From an uncultured Dehalococcoidia bacterium (GTDB lineage: Bacteria > Chloroflexota > Dehalococcoidia > Lucifugimonadales > UBA3495): DNA of 64,000 bases. Below are positions 17,551 to 27,750 of this stretch, in pieces. Within the stretch, counting starts at the first letter, position 1, and every line of letters begins with the position of its first letter. The position numbers were made by a program, and so were the translations under genes. The stretch spans positions 789,416 to 853,415 of the forward strand of contig OY282494.1 in NCBI GenBank assembly GCA_958296385.1, in the 5' to 3' direction. The notes below the pieces were generated by a model, which saw nothing but the letters and a program-made list of their open reading frames with translations, did not search any database and was not told the origin of the DNA.

Positions 17551-19197
17551 CTAGAACGCCCGGCGGTGGGAGTAGTTAATCTCCTCGTTGGTGATGAATT
17601 CCAGCAGCACGGCGTTGCCCTCCTCGTTCTGGCGGCGGGCGCGCTGGAAAGCGCCGATGATGTCGTTGGGATCGGTGATGCGCTCGGCGTAGCCGCCCAT
17701 GGCCCGGCCCAGGTCGGCGTAGTTGCCGCCCAGGTCGCGGGTGTTATAGAGGTCGTGGGAACGCTGCATGGCGTTCGTCTCCACCGCCATCGTGGAGTTG
17801 TTGAGTACGACGGTGGTGATGGGGGCGTTGCTGCGGACGGCGGTCTCAAAGTCCAGGCCCACCATGCCAAAGGCGGCGTCGCCCATAAAGTTGACGCACA
17901 TCTTGTCGGGGGCGGCCAGCTTGGCGCCGATGACGAGGCCCAGGCCGGTGCCCAGGCCGTGGGACTTGCCCCAGCCGAGGTAGGTGCGCGGGCCGCCGGA
18001 GCGGTAGAAGGGCGTAATCTGGTCGCGGGGGCTGCCGGAGTCGTGGGTGATGATGGCCTCGCGGGACGGCACCGCCTGCTGGAACTCGGTTATCACCCGA
18101 TAGGGGTTAACCAGCGGGCCGGCGTCGGTGGTTAGGTGCTGCCATTCGGCAAGCCAGGCGTTGCGGACGGATTCAATCTCGCCGGCAACCTCCGCATTGC
18201 TGCGCCGGGTGTCGCCGACAATCTCCCGGCAGGCGTCAATCATCTGGCGCAACGTCAACTTGGCGTCGCCGATGATGGGAAACTGCACGTCGTAATCTTT
18301 GTTGACGTCGCGGGGGTCGTTGGTGTTCTGGATTAGGGTGCGGCCCGGCGGCAGGTTCATTGACATACCGTGCCGGGTGAAACTGGAGCCGACGCCAAAG
18401 ATTACGTCGGCGCGGCGCACGTGATGATAGACGGTGCCGGACATCACGCCGGAGCCGCTGCCCAGGGCCAGGGGGTGATGCTCCGGGAAACCGCTCTTGC
18501 CCAGCAGCGTGGTCATAACCGGAACGGACAGCAATTCGGCCAGCTCAACCAGCTCGTCGGTAGCCTCGGCGTACATCACGCCCTGGCCGGCGTGGATGAC
18601 CGGATGGGCGGCGGAACACAGCGCGCGGGCCGCCGCCTCGACGTCTCCGGGGTCGGCCTGGGACGCGGCGCGGCGCACGTTGCCGCCCCAAAAGAACGCC
18701 TCCTCGGACACGTCCTCCAGGGCAACGTCGGCGGGAATCTCCACCATAGACGGGCCGGGGCGGCCGGTGTACAGCGCGTTGACGGCGCGGCGCATCACCT
18801 GGCTGGTGCTGCCGGACAGGTTCAGGCGTTCCAGGTGCTTGGTGACGCTGGCGAAACTTTCGATGGAATCAAACATCGGGAACACGCCCTGCCGCTCGCG
18901 GGGGTGGCCCAGCGGCAGCAGCAGGATGGGCACCGAGTCGGAGAAAGCGGTTGCCACGCCGGAGTAGGCGTTCTCGGCGCCCGGCCCGTACTGCATCGCA
19001 AACACCCCCGGCGGGCGGCCGTTGGTAACCCGGCTGTAGCCATCGGCGATGCCAACGCCCACGCGTTCCTGGCGGCATATGACGGGGCGGATGCCGGCGG
19101 CGGCGCAGGCTTCAATAACGGGCGTGGTGGGGAAACAGGAAAGGTACTGCACGCCCTCCCGTTTCAGAATCTCAGCGATGGCGTCAATGGTTTGCAC
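17551..19197 (-). CDS. Thiamine-pyrophosphate enzyme, acetolactate synthase-like
   Basis: This 548-aa protein has the three-domain layout of TPP-dependent decarboxylases and carboligases. The cofactor-activating glutamate is in VICRQERVGVGIADGYSR, and the pyrophosphate/Mg site runs from FMGDAAFGMVGLDFETA to VVLNNSTMAVE. The GD is followed by AA where many members have GS. GTG at 19197 behind TTGAGGT is chosen as start because it precedes the conserved TIDAIAEILKREGV. No ilvN regulatory subunit is adjacent. It faces a CaiB/BaiF pair, an arrangement that recalls oxalyl-CoA decarboxylase and formyl-CoA transferase, but the substrate is unproven. Confidence 0.88.
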   Translation of the reverse strand: MQTIDAIAEILKREGVQYLSCFPTTPVIEACAAAGIRPVICRQERVGVGIADGYSRVTNGRPPGVFAMQYGPGAENAYSGVATAFSDSVPILLLPLGHPRERQGVFPMFDSIESFASVTKHLERLNLSGSTSQVMRRAVNALYTGRPGPSMVEIPADVALEDVSEEAFFWGGNVRRAASQADPGDVEAAARALCSAAHPVIHAGQGVMYAEATDELVELAELLSVPVMTTLLGKSGFPEHHPLALGSGSGVMSGTVYHHVRRADVIFGVGSSFTRHGMSMNLPPGRTLIQNTNDPRDVNKDYDVQFPIIGDAKLTLRQMIDACREIVGDTRRSNAEVAGEIESVRNAWLAEWQHLTTDAGPLVNPYRVITEFQQAVPSREAIITHDSGSPRDQITPFYRSGGPRTYLGWGKSHGLGTGLGLVIGAKLAAPDKMCVNFMGDAAFGMVGLDFETAVRSNAPITTVVLNNSTMAVETNAMQRSHDLYNTRDLGGNYADLGRAMGGYAERITDPNDIIGAFQRARRQNEEGNAVLLEFITNEEINYSHRRAF

Positions 19198-19395
19198 GGT
19201 AAGTACCTCAACATGGGGTTGGCCGCATGGGGTTTGGTCGCGGGCGGCCGATTGATTGCCGGCAAGTATATCACCGGGCCGGCGGGGGCAAGCGGATTGT
19301 TTCGGCGGGGCAAACTGCGTAGAATTACCAGCGTTGCCGGAAACCGTCTCCCGGACGCCATATCGTCGCAAGCCATCTCGTATAGGAATGATATT

Positions 19396-20592
19396 TTGCC
19401 AAGCGGAGCTTTAGCGGGCGTCAAGGTTATTGACCTGACCCATCACATCGCCGGGCCGTATGCCACCAAGCTGCTGGCCGATTTTGGCGCGGACGTGCTT
19501 AAAATCGAGCGGCCCGCCGGCGATCCGGGCCGCCGGCTGCCGCCCTTTCACAATGATGAGCCGCACCACGAGAAAAGCCTGCCCTTTCTGTACTTGAACA
19601 CTAACAAGCGCAGCATTACCCTCAACCTGAAAACCGATGCCGGGCGGGGCATTTTGATGGATTTGCTGGCGGATGCGGATGCGCTGGTGGAGAACTTTGC
19701 GCCCCGGGTGATGCCGTCGCTGGGGCTGGATTACGCAACCCTGCGGGCGCATAATCCCGGTTTGGTAGTGGCGTCGGTGTCCAACTTTGGGCGGTCGGGG
19801 CCGTGGCGGGATTACCGGGCTACTGAAATCGTGGAGTACGCGCTGGGCGGGCTGATGTATATTTTTGGGGCTTACGACCGGGAGCCGCTGAAACACGCGC
19901 TGCATCAGGCGCAATTCAAGGCCGGCACCAACCTGGCGTCGGCCCTGCTGCTGGCGCTGTACCACCAGCGGCTTACCGGCCAGGGGCAGCAAGTGGAGGT
20001 GTCCATTCAGGAGAGCATTGCGTCGGCGCTGCGGGACGTTACCAACAACTACACCTACACCGGCGCGGTGCGGCGGCGGCAGCCTAATCACACCGGCGAC
20101 TTGACCCGGGTGCGGGCGGTGTCCGACGGGTACGTGCTGCCCAACCCCGGCCTGGGGGCATCGGTGGACTGGCAGGTGCTGGTGGACTTTCTGGAGGCGC
20201 CGGAGCTGGACGACCCGCGCTTTGACAACCCGTCGGCGCGGCTGGAAAACGCAGAGGCGCTGGGGGACATTCTGGACCAGATATTCGCCGCCAAGCAGAA
20301 ACAGGAAATCTTTTACGCCGCCCATCAAAAGCGGTTCATCTACGGGGTGATTGACTCGCCGGAGGAAACTATCGACAACCCGCAAATCCAGGCCCGCGGC
20401 TACTACGTGCCGCTGCATCATCCGCAGTTGGGCGAGATAACCTTTCCCGGCGCGCCTTTCCTGCTCAGCGATTCGCCCTGGCAGCTGAACGCCGCCGCGC
20501 CGGCGCTGGGCGAGCATACTGCGGAGGTGCTGGGGCAGTTGGGCTACGACGCCGCCGGGCTGGGCCAGCTGCGCGCATCGGAGGTAATCTGA
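19396..20592 (+). CDS. CaiB/BaiF (family III) CoA-transferase lacking the catalytic Asp
   Basis: This 398-aa protein shows the family start VKVIDLTHHIAGPYATKLLADFGADVLKIE, then NTNKRSITLNLKT and DALVENFAPRVMPSLGLDY. Where family III enzymes carry the nucleophilic Asp (gDyxAG), this one reads AQFKAGTNLA, so Asp is Gln. The TTG at 19396 follows TAGGAAT and fits the family start; the long open frame further upstream is antisense to the TPP enzyme. It is 1 bp before the second CaiB gene, so the two probably form a heteromer in which this subunit is non-catalytic. Confidence 0.88.
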   Translation: MPSGALAGVKVIDLTHHIAGPYATKLLADFGADVLKIERPAGDPGRRLPPFHNDEPHHEKSLPFLYLNTNKRSITLNLKTDAGRGILMDLLADADALVENFAPRVMPSLGLDYATLRAHNPGLVVASVSNFGRSGPWRDYRATEIVEYALGGLMYIFGAYDREPLKHALHQAQFKAGTNLASALLLALYHQRLTGQGQQVEVSIQESIASALRDVTNNYTYTGAVRRRQPNHTGDLTRVRAVSDGYVLPNPGLGASVDWQVLVDFLEAPELDDPRFDNPSARLENAEALGDILDQIFAAKQKQEIFYAAHQKRFIYGVIDSPEETIDNPQIQARGYYVPLHHPQLGEITFPGAPFLLSDSPWQLNAAAPALGEHTAEVLGQLGYDAAGLGQLRASEVI

Positions 20593-20593
20593 C

Positions 20594-21946
20594 ATGGCCG
20601 GGCCGTTGCAGGGTATCCGCATCGTGGAGATGGGCCAGCTCATCGCCATACCGTCGGCGATGAAGTGGCTGGGGGACATGGGCGCGCAGGTAATCCGGCT
20701 GGAATCGGTGCAGCGGCTGGAAAGCTATCGCACCGACTCCCTGTACCACAATGAGGTTGACGGCGATTTCTGGAACCGGGGCGCCAATTTTTACGAACAG
20801 AACCGCAACAAGCTGGGCCTGACGCTGGACTTGAGCCGGGATGAGGGGCGGGCGGTGCTGCGCGACCTTATCGCCATCGCCGACGTGTTCGCCGAGAACT
20901 TTACGCCGCGCGTGGTGCGCAACTTCGGGCTGGAGTACGACAGTCTGCGGCAGATACGGCCGGACATCATAATGGTGTCGTCAACGGGATACGGGTTTGA
21001 TGGGCCGTGGGCCAACTTCGGGGCTACCGGCCCGGCTACCGAAGGGGCGGCCGGGCTGGCCTACATGACCGGGTATCCGGACGGCGGGCCGGTGATGTCG
21101 GAGATTCCTTATACCGACTACACCGCCGGGGAGCATACGGTGGCCGCCGTGATGCTGGCGCTGCTGCACCGGCTGAATACCGGGCGGGGGCAGTTTATTG
21201 ACGTATCGCAGACGCAGACTTGCAGCGCAACGGTGCCGGAGGCGCTGCTGGACTGGACGGTGAACGGGCGCATCCAGCCCCGGCAGGGCAATTCAAATCC
21301 GGCGATGTCGCCCCACGGGTGTTACCCGTGCGCCGGCGATGACCGCTGGATTGCCATTGCCGTTGACAGCGACCAGGCGTGGCAAGGGCTGTGCCGGGTG
21401 ATGGGCCGTTCCGACTGGGCCGCCGACCGGCGGTACGCCGACGTTATCAGCCGTTTGTCGCACCGGGATGAGCTGGACAGGATGCTGGCTTTTGAGACCC
21501 GGCAGCGCGACAACCACGAGCTGATGGCCGCATTGCAATCTTCCGGCATCGCCGCCGGCGCCGTTATGGACAGCAAAGACTTGCTATTCAACGAGCATCT
21601 GCGGAGCCGGGGGTTTTACGAGGTTATAGAGCATCATCCCGATACCGGGATGCCGCCGCTGCCTTACGCCAGCCGGCCGTGGAAACTGCACGGCACGCCG
21701 GCCGTTGCGCCGCAGCCGGCGCCGCTGATGGGGCAGCACAACCGGGATATACTGGCCGGCTTGCTGGGCAGAACCGACGGCGAGATTGAAACGCTGACCG
21801 CCGCCAACATCATCGGGTTTGCGCCGCTGACGCCGCGCGGGGTGCGCCGGCCATCGCTGGACGAGCAAGTGCGGCAGGGGCGGATGCAGCGTTACGAAAC
21901 CGACTACGCCGCGCAGATACGGCGGGAGTACGGCATTGGGGAGTAG
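20594..21946 (+). CDS. CaiB/BaiF (family III) CoA-transferase, catalytic partner
   Basis: This 450-aa protein is a second CaiB/BaiF enzyme, with IRIVEMGQLIAIPSAMKWLGDMGAQVIRLE at the N-terminus and DVFAENFTPRVVRNFGLEYD. The catalytic aspartate is kept in PYTDYTAGEHTVAAVMLALL. A C-terminal extension of about 50 residues after MGQHNRDIL is longer than usual. It starts 1 bp after the upstream paralogue. Acceptor and donor acids are unknown. Confidence 0.92.
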   Translation: MAGPLQGIRIVEMGQLIAIPSAMKWLGDMGAQVIRLESVQRLESYRTDSLYHNEVDGDFWNRGANFYEQNRNKLGLTLDLSRDEGRAVLRDLIAIADVFAENFTPRVVRNFGLEYDSLRQIRPDIIMVSSTGYGFDGPWANFGATGPATEGAAGLAYMTGYPDGGPVMSEIPYTDYTAGEHTVAAVMLALLHRLNTGRGQFIDVSQTQTCSATVPEALLDWTVNGRIQPRQGNSNPAMSPHGCYPCAGDDRWIAIAVDSDQAWQGLCRVMGRSDWAADRRYADVISRLSHRDELDRMLAFETRQRDNHELMAALQSSGIAAGAVMDSKDLLFNEHLRSRGFYEVIEHHPDTGMPPLPYASRPWKLHGTPAVAPQPAPLMGQHNRDILAGLLGRTDGEIETLTAANIIGFAPLTPRGVRRPSLDEQVRQGRMQRYETDYAAQIRREYGIGE

Positions 21947-21964
21947 GCGGGTGACTCCGGGCGG

Positions 21965-22555
21965 TTAGCCGCGCCGGGCTTCGTAGGCGGCGATGGCGTC
22001 CTCGTGCTGCAAGGTTAGGCCGATGTCGTCGAGGCCGTTGAGGAGGCAGTAGCGACGGAAGTCGTCCACCTGGAAATCCACTACGATGTCCTCATCGGCG
22101 TCGCGCACCTGCTGGGCTTCCAGGTCAACGGTGAACTGCACGCCGGGGTTTGCTTGCACTTTGTCCATGATGCGGCGGACGGATTCCTCCGGGAGGGTGA
22201 GGGGGAGGAGGCCGTTTTTGAAGCAGTTGTTGTAAAAGATGTCGGCAAAGCTGGGGGCGATTACGCAGCGGATGCCGTAGTCCTCCAGGGCCCAGGGCGC
22301 GTGTTCGCGGGAGGAGCCGCAGCCGAAGTTGGGGCCGGACACCAGGATTTGCGCGCTGCGGTAGGCGTCCTGATTGAGCACGAAATCGGGGTTCTCCGAG
22401 CCGTCCTCCAGGTACCGATAGCGGTCGAACAGGTGGGGGCCAAAGCCGGTGCGCTCGATGCTCTTGAGGTACACGGCGGGGATAATCATGTCGGTATCAA
22501 CGTTGACCTGGTCGATGGGGGCAACCACGCCGTTGAGGGATACAAAGGGTTCCAT
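21965..22555 (-). CDS. leuD: 3-isopropylmalate dehydratase small subunit LeuD
   Basis: This 196-aa protein is the swivelling small subunit that, with LeuC, isomerises 2-isopropylmalate to 3-isopropylmalate in leucine synthesis. It shows [33 protein letters not shown] and [23 protein letters not shown]. The ATG at 22555 fits the family start [16 protein letters not shown] and has GAGGCAAGAT upstream; the longer open frame runs back into leuC. The gap to leuC is 70 bp. Confidence 0.96.
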   Translation of the reverse strand: MEPFVSLNGVVAPIDQVNVDTDMIIPAVYLKSIERTGFGPHLFDRYRYLEDGSENPDFVLNQDAYRSAQILVSGPNFGCGSSREHAPWALEDYGIRCVIAPSFADIFYNNCFKNGLLPLTLPEESVRRIMDKVQANPGVQFTVDLEAQQVRDADEDIVVDFQVDDFRRYCLLNGLDDIGLTLQHEDAIAAYEARRG

Positions 22556-22625
22556 ATCTTGCCTCTGCTCTGTTGTCTGATTGGTTGCGGGAATGGGGGT
22601 TAGCGTCAAGGTTGGCTGGCGGGGG

Positions 22626-24029
22626 TTAGAAATCGCGGACGTCAACGAAGTGGCCGGCGATGGCGGCGGCGGCGGCCATTTCCGGGCTGACCAGATGGGT
22701 GCGGCCGCCTTTGCCCTGGCGCCCCTCAAAGTTGCGGTTGGAAGTGGAGGCGCAGCGCTGGCCGGGGTCGAGGATGTCGGGGTTCATGCCCAGGCACATT
22801 GAGCAGCCGGCAACGCGCCAGTCAAAGCCGGCGTCCTTGAACACCTTGTCCAAGCCCTCAGCCTCGGCATCGGCTTTGACGCGGGCGGAACCGGGGACGA
22901 CCATGGCGTACACGTCGGAGCTGACCTGGCGGCCCCGGATGACGCTGGCGGCGGCGCGGAGGTCGTCAATGCGGGCGTTGGTGCAGGCGCCGAGGAACAC
23001 GCGGTCAATCTTGATGTCCTGGATGGGCTGAGAGGGCTCGAGGCCCATGTATTCCAGAGCGCGTTCGGCGGCTTCCCGTTCGTGGGCGCTGGCGAAAGAA
23101 TTGGGGTCGGGAACCCGGTCGGTTATCGCCGCTACCATGTCAGGCTTGGTGCCCCAGGTTACGAAGGGGGCCAGTTCGGCGGCGGGGATGACGACGGTGT
23201 TGTCGTAGGCGGCGCCGGCGTCGGTGGGGAGGGTGCGCCATTGCTCAATCAGGGCTTCCAGCTCGGCGCCTTTGGGAGCGTAGGGGCGGGTGCGGACGTA
23301 CTCAAAGGTGGTGTCGTCGGGGGCAATCATGCCGGCGCGGGCGCCGCCCTCAATGCTCATATTGCACACCGTCATACGACCGTCCATAGACAGGCCGCGG
23401 ATGGCTTCGCCGGTGTACTCAATGACGTGGCCGGTGCCGCCGTTGACGCCGATTTTGCCGATGATGCCCAGGATGACGTCTTTGGCGGATACGCCGTTGG
23501 GCAGGGGGCCGTCAACGCGCACTTCCATGGTGCGGGGCTTGAACTGGCGCAGGGTTTGGGTGGCCAGCACATGCTCGACTTCGGAGGTGCCGATGCCGAC
23601 GGCAAAGCAGCCCAGCGCGCCGTGGGTGGAGGTGTGGCTGTCGCCGCAAACGACCGTCTTGCCGGGGAGGGTGTAGCCCAACTCCGGGCCGATGACGTGG
23701 ACGATGCCCTGATTCTCGCTGAAACGGTCGTAGAAATGGGGCAGGTTGAACTCGGCGGCGTTGCGCTCCAGGGCGTCCAGCTGGGCCTTGGCGATTTCGT
23801 CCACGATGGGGCGGGTCAACTCCCAGGTGGGGGTGTTGTGGTCAACGGTGGCGACGGTGAGGTCGGGACGGCGCACGGGGCGGCCGGCCAGGCGCAGGCC
23901 GTCAAACGCCTGCGGGGAAGTGACTTCGTGGACCAGATGCAGGTCAACGTAGATAAGGGCGGGCTGGCCGGGTTCCTCGTGAACTACGTGGGCATCCCAG
24001 ATTTTCTCGAACATGGTTTTAGCGGCCAA
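22626..24029 (-). CDS. leuC: 3-isopropylmalate dehydratase large subunit LeuC
   Basis: This 467-aa aconitase-family subunit binds a [4Fe-4S] cluster through the cysteine in [13 protein letters not shown] and the pair in [10 protein letters not shown]. It begins [23 protein letters not shown] and has [32 protein letters not shown]. The TTG at 24029 follows GGAGGAATTACA and gives the family start [12 protein letters not shown]. leuA and leuB are not in the window. An extended -10 box lies at 24101-24109. Confidence 0.96.
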   Translation of the reverse strand: MAAKTMFEKIWDAHVVHEEPGQPALIYVDLHLVHEVTSPQAFDGLRLAGRPVRRPDLTVATVDHNTPTWELTRPIVDEIAKAQLDALERNAAEFNLPHFYDRFSENQGIVHVIGPELGYTLPGKTVVCGDSHTSTHGALGCFAVGIGTSEVEHVLATQTLRQFKPRTMEVRVDGPLPNGVSAKDVILGIIGKIGVNGGTGHVIEYTGEAIRGLSMDGRMTVCNMSIEGGARAGMIAPDDTTFEYVRTRPYAPKGAELEALIEQWRTLPTDAGAAYDNTVVIPAAELAPFVTWGTKPDMVAAITDRVPDPNSFASAHEREAAERALEYMGLEPSQPIQDIKIDRVFLGACTNARIDDLRAAASVIRGRQVSSDVYAMVVPGSARVKADAEAEGLDKVFKDAGFDWRVAGCSMCLGMNPDILDPGQRCASTSNRNFEGRQGKGGRTHLVSPEMAAAAAIAGHFVDVRDF

Positions 24030-24100
24030 TGTAATTCCTCCATCATCAAGCCGGGCCGTACAGAAAGGCACCGGCGGTTCTCTGCCGGGAAAGCGCAAAC

Positions 24101-24109
24101 ATTATAGCA
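24101..24109 (-). promoter_or_regulatory. Extended -10 promoter of leuCD
   Basis: The minus strand reads TGCTATAAT, a consensus -10 hexamer with the TGn extension, about 70 bases before the leuC start. No good -35 is visible, as expected for extended -10 promoters. Confidence 0.55.
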
Positions 24110-24140
24110 TCGCCGGCGCAATCCGATGCGCCGCCGGCTG

Positions 24141-24149
24141 TGCTAAAAT
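24141..24149 (+). promoter_or_regulatory. Extended -10 promoter of the aminopeptidase gene
   Basis: The plus strand reads TGCTAAAAT about 70 bases before the aminopeptidase ATG, again with a TGn extension and no clear -35. It is back to back with the leuC promoter. Confidence 0.45.
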
Positions 24150-24216
24150 AGTCGGTTGCGGGGCCGAAAAACCCGCTGCCATTCACGCCTAGCAATTTCC
24201 AGCGGAGGAAAAACCG

Positions 24217-26832
24217 ATGCCGTCCACCGATGCCGTTGTGCTGCCCGACAACGTTCGACCAGTCCATTATGACCTGACCCTGACGCCCAATTTTGACGAT
24301 TTTACCTTTGCCGGTGAGGTGGATATTACGGTGCAAATGGCGCCGGGAACCAGCGAAATCGTGCTGAACTGCGACGAGATTGAGATTACGTCGGCGTCGC
24401 TGAGCTGGACGGACGGGGACGGCGCGGGCAGTGTGGCGGCGGCCGGCATTGCTTACGACAGCGCGGCGGAGCGGGCCATCATCAGCATCCCCGGCGTGCC
24501 GGCCGAGGGGCTGGTGGGCGACCAGCAGCTGCGGCTGTCTTTCACCGGGGAGTTGAACGACAAGCTGCGGGGGTTTTACCGCAGCCAGTACACCAACCCG
24601 GAAGGGGAAACGGCTTATCTGGCGACTACACAGTTTGAGGCTACGGATGCCCGGCGCGCGCTGCCCTGCTGGGACGAGCCGGCAGTCAAAGCGACGTTTC
24701 AGGTAACGCTGAACATCCCGGAGGATATGAGCGCCGTATCCAACACGCCAATCATCCAGGAGACGGCCGGGCCGACGGCCGGCACGCGGACGGTGGTCTT
24801 TGACCGGACGCCGGTTATGTCCACCTATCTGCTGGCTTTCGTCATCGGCGATCTCACGCACATTGAGAAAGAGGCGGCTGACGGTACGCTAGTGGGGATT
24901 TGGATGACGCGGGGGAAAGAGGCGCAGGGGCAGTTTGCGCTGGATACGTCGGTCAAGCTGCTGTCGTTTTTTAACGACTACTTCGGGATACGGTATCCGC
25001 TGCCCAAGCTGGACCATCTGGCGATACCCGACTTTGCCGCCGGCGCAATGGAGAACTGGGGGTGCGTGACCTACCGGGAAACCGCCTTGCTGGTGGACCC
25101 GGAGAACTCGTCGGCCGGCACGCGGCAGCGGGTGGCCGAGGTGGTGGCTCACGAGATGGCGCATATGTGGTTTGGGGATTTGGTGACGATGCAGTGGTGG
25201 GACGACCTGTGGCTGAACGAGAGCTTTGCCACCTGGGTGGGCACCAAGGCGGTGGACTGGCTGTTCCCGGAGTGGTCAATGTGGACGCAGTTCGTCAATA
25301 TGGACACCAACCGGGCTTTCAACCTGGACGGGCTGAAGAACTCGCATCCAATCGAGCAGGAAGTGGCAAACCCGGCGGAAGTCAGCCAGCTGTTTGACGC
25401 TATCAGCTACAGCAAGGGCGGGTCGGTGCTGCGGATGCTGGAGCACTTTCTCTCGGCCAACACGTTCCGGGTCGGGCTGAACATCTATCTGAACCGTCAC
25501 TCGTATCAGAACGCGCGCACCGTTGACTTGTGGGCGGCGCTGGAAGAGGCGTCGGGAGAGCCGGTTACGTCGATGATGGGCAGCTGGACGGGGCAGATGG
25601 GGTATCCGGTGCTGGACGTGGCGGCTAGCCCCGGGCCGGAGGGCCTGGCGCTGGAAATCAAGCAGGAACGGTTCGTGTTTGACTCGGTGCTGGAGGAGGA
25701 TGACGCCGGCGATGATGAGGAGCTGGTCTGGCCGGTGCCGCTGACGGTTACCGCCGACGGCGCCGGGGTTACGGCAACGCTGGTGAGCGCGGCTACCGGC
25801 ACGGTGCAGGTGGCCACGCCGGCCAACCCGGACTGGTTCAAGGTGAACCCGGACCAGACCGGGTTTTACCGGGTCAATTACACCGACGACGACTGGAACC
25901 GGCTGGCGCCGGCCATCGCCAGCCAAAAGCTGCCGGCAACGGACCGGCTGGGCATACAAAACGACGCCTACGCGCTGTCCAGGGCGGGGCTGCTGCCGGT
26001 TACCAGGTTTCTGTCGCTGGCGGAGTCGTATCAGCAGGAAAATGATGCTTCGGTGTGGAGCGATCTGGCAACCAACCTGCGGGAGATCGAGGGGCTAATC
26101 TCGGAGGAATCCTACCTAGAATCCTACCGGGACTTTGGGCGGCGGCTGTTCGGGCCGGCGGCGGCGCGTTCGGGCTGGGAGGCCCGGCCGGGCGAGGGGC
26201 ATCTGGACTCGCTGCTGCGCTCCACCGTGCTGAGCCAGGCCGGGGTGTACGGGGATGGCGACGTTATCGCGCAGGCGCAGCAGCAGTTTGCGGCCTATCA
26301 GCAGGATGCGGGCAGCGTGCGCCCGGACTTGCGGGGCGTGGTGTTCAGCCTGGTAGCGCAAGAGGGCGACCGGACGGTGTACGACCGCATCTGGGAGCTG
26401 GAACGCAACGCCGAGCTGCACGAGGAAAAGATACGGCTGCTGATGTCGCTGGCCCGGTTCCGGCAGGAAGACCTGCTCAGGGAAACGCTGGACCGTTCGC
26501 TTACCGATGACGTGCGCTTGCAGGACACAATCTTTGTAGTGTCGGCAGTAGCGGCCAATCACCGGGGGCGCAACCTGGCGTGGGAGTTTCTGAAAGAGCA
26601 GTGGGACGAGTTCAACCGGCGCTACGGCGGGGGCGGGTTCGGCCTGATGCGGCTGGTCGCCATCACCAACGCCTTCGCCAGCGACGCAATGCGCGATGAC
26701 GTAGCGGGCTTCTTTGAGGCGCATCCTACCCCGGCGGCGGAACGAACCATCCGGCAAGCGCTGGAACGCATCCGGCTGAACACGGCGTGGCTGAACCGCA
26801 ACCGGGGGGAGCTGGCGGCGCACTTCGCGTAG
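24217..26832 (+). CDS. M1-family zinc aminopeptidase
   Basis: This 871-aa metallopeptidase removes N-terminal residues from peptides. The exopeptidase motif GAMENWG, the zinc site HEMAHMWFGDLVTMQWWDDLWLNESFATW (HExxH plus Glu) and the ERAP1-like C-terminal domain are all present. The N-terminal beta domain begins LPDNVRPVHYDLTLTPNFDDFTF. No signal peptide is seen, so it is probably cytoplasmic, working in peptide turnover. A good GGAGG precedes the ATG. Confidence 0.95.
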   Translation: MPSTDAVVLPDNVRPVHYDLTLTPNFDDFTFAGEVDITVQMAPGTSEIVLNCDEIEITSASLSWTDGDGAGSVAAAGIAYDSAAERAIISIPGVPAEGLVGDQQLRLSFTGELNDKLRGFYRSQYTNPEGETAYLATTQFEATDARRALPCWDEPAVKATFQVTLNIPEDMSAVSNTPIIQETAGPTAGTRTVVFDRTPVMSTYLLAFVIGDLTHIEKEAADGTLVGIWMTRGKEAQGQFALDTSVKLLSFFNDYFGIRYPLPKLDHLAIPDFAAGAMENWGCVTYRETALLVDPENSSAGTRQRVAEVVAHEMAHMWFGDLVTMQWWDDLWLNESFATWVGTKAVDWLFPEWSMWTQFVNMDTNRAFNLDGLKNSHPIEQEVANPAEVSQLFDAISYSKGGSVLRMLEHFLSANTFRVGLNIYLNRHSYQNARTVDLWAALEEASGEPVTSMMGSWTGQMGYPVLDVAASPGPEGLALEIKQERFVFDSVLEEDDAGDDEELVWPVPLTVTADGAGVTATLVSAATGTVQVATPANPDWFKVNPDQTGFYRVNYTDDDWNRLAPAIASQKLPATDRLGIQNDAYALSRAGLLPVTRFLSLAESYQQENDASVWSDLATNLREIEGLISEESYLESYRDFGRRLFGPAAARSGWEARPGEGHLDSLLRSTVLSQAGVYGDGDVIAQAQQQFAAYQQDAGSVRPDLRGVVFSLVAQEGDRTVYDRIWELERNAELHEEKIRLLMSLARFRQEDLLRETLDRSLTDDVRLQDTIFVVSAVAANHRGRNLAWEFLKEQWDEFNRRYGGGGFGLMRLVAITNAFASDAMRDDVAGFFEAHPTPAAERTIRQALERIRLNTAWLNRNRGELAAHFA

Positions 26833-26869
26833 GGCGCGGGGGCGCGCGGGGCTGCCGCAGCGGAAGCGT

Positions 26870-26945
26870 ATTCCAAGGGGCTGCGCTGGGGGAAATGATT
26901 TCCCCCAGACCCCCTCGGTGTGTCTTTGGGGGTACGGGGCGGTTG
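26870..26945. mobile_element. Fragment of the MITE-like element, copy C
   Basis: This stretch repeats the core of the element at 16542-16864 in the same orientation: AAGCGTATTCCAAGGGG, then the palindrome GGGGGAAATGATTTCCCCC (within 26886-26908) and AGACCCCCTCGG. Terminal inverted repeats are missing. It lies directly upstream of the pyr operon promoter. Confidence 0.65.
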
Positions 26946-26970
26946 CAATTTGGCGTTGGGCTGGTACAAT
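26943..26970 (+). promoter_or_regulatory. Promoter of the pyr operon
   Basis: TTGCAA (26943-26948) and TACAAT (26965-26970) are 16 bp apart. Transcription from here would cover the PyrR-binding hairpin and attenuator that precede pyrR. The -35 lies at the edge of repeat fragment C. Confidence 0.55.
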
Positions 26971-27012
26971 GTTTGTGAAAATAATAACGTGCCTGCTTGC
27001 GGGTGCGGTCAA

Positions 27013-27749
<737 letters not shown>

Positions 27750-27750
<1 letters not shown>

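Noticed and set aside
18370-19395. Long N-terminal extension of the first CaiB/BaiF protein
   Set aside because: This part is antisense to the TPP enzyme and low in complexity. The family start lies at 19396 behind a ribosome binding site.
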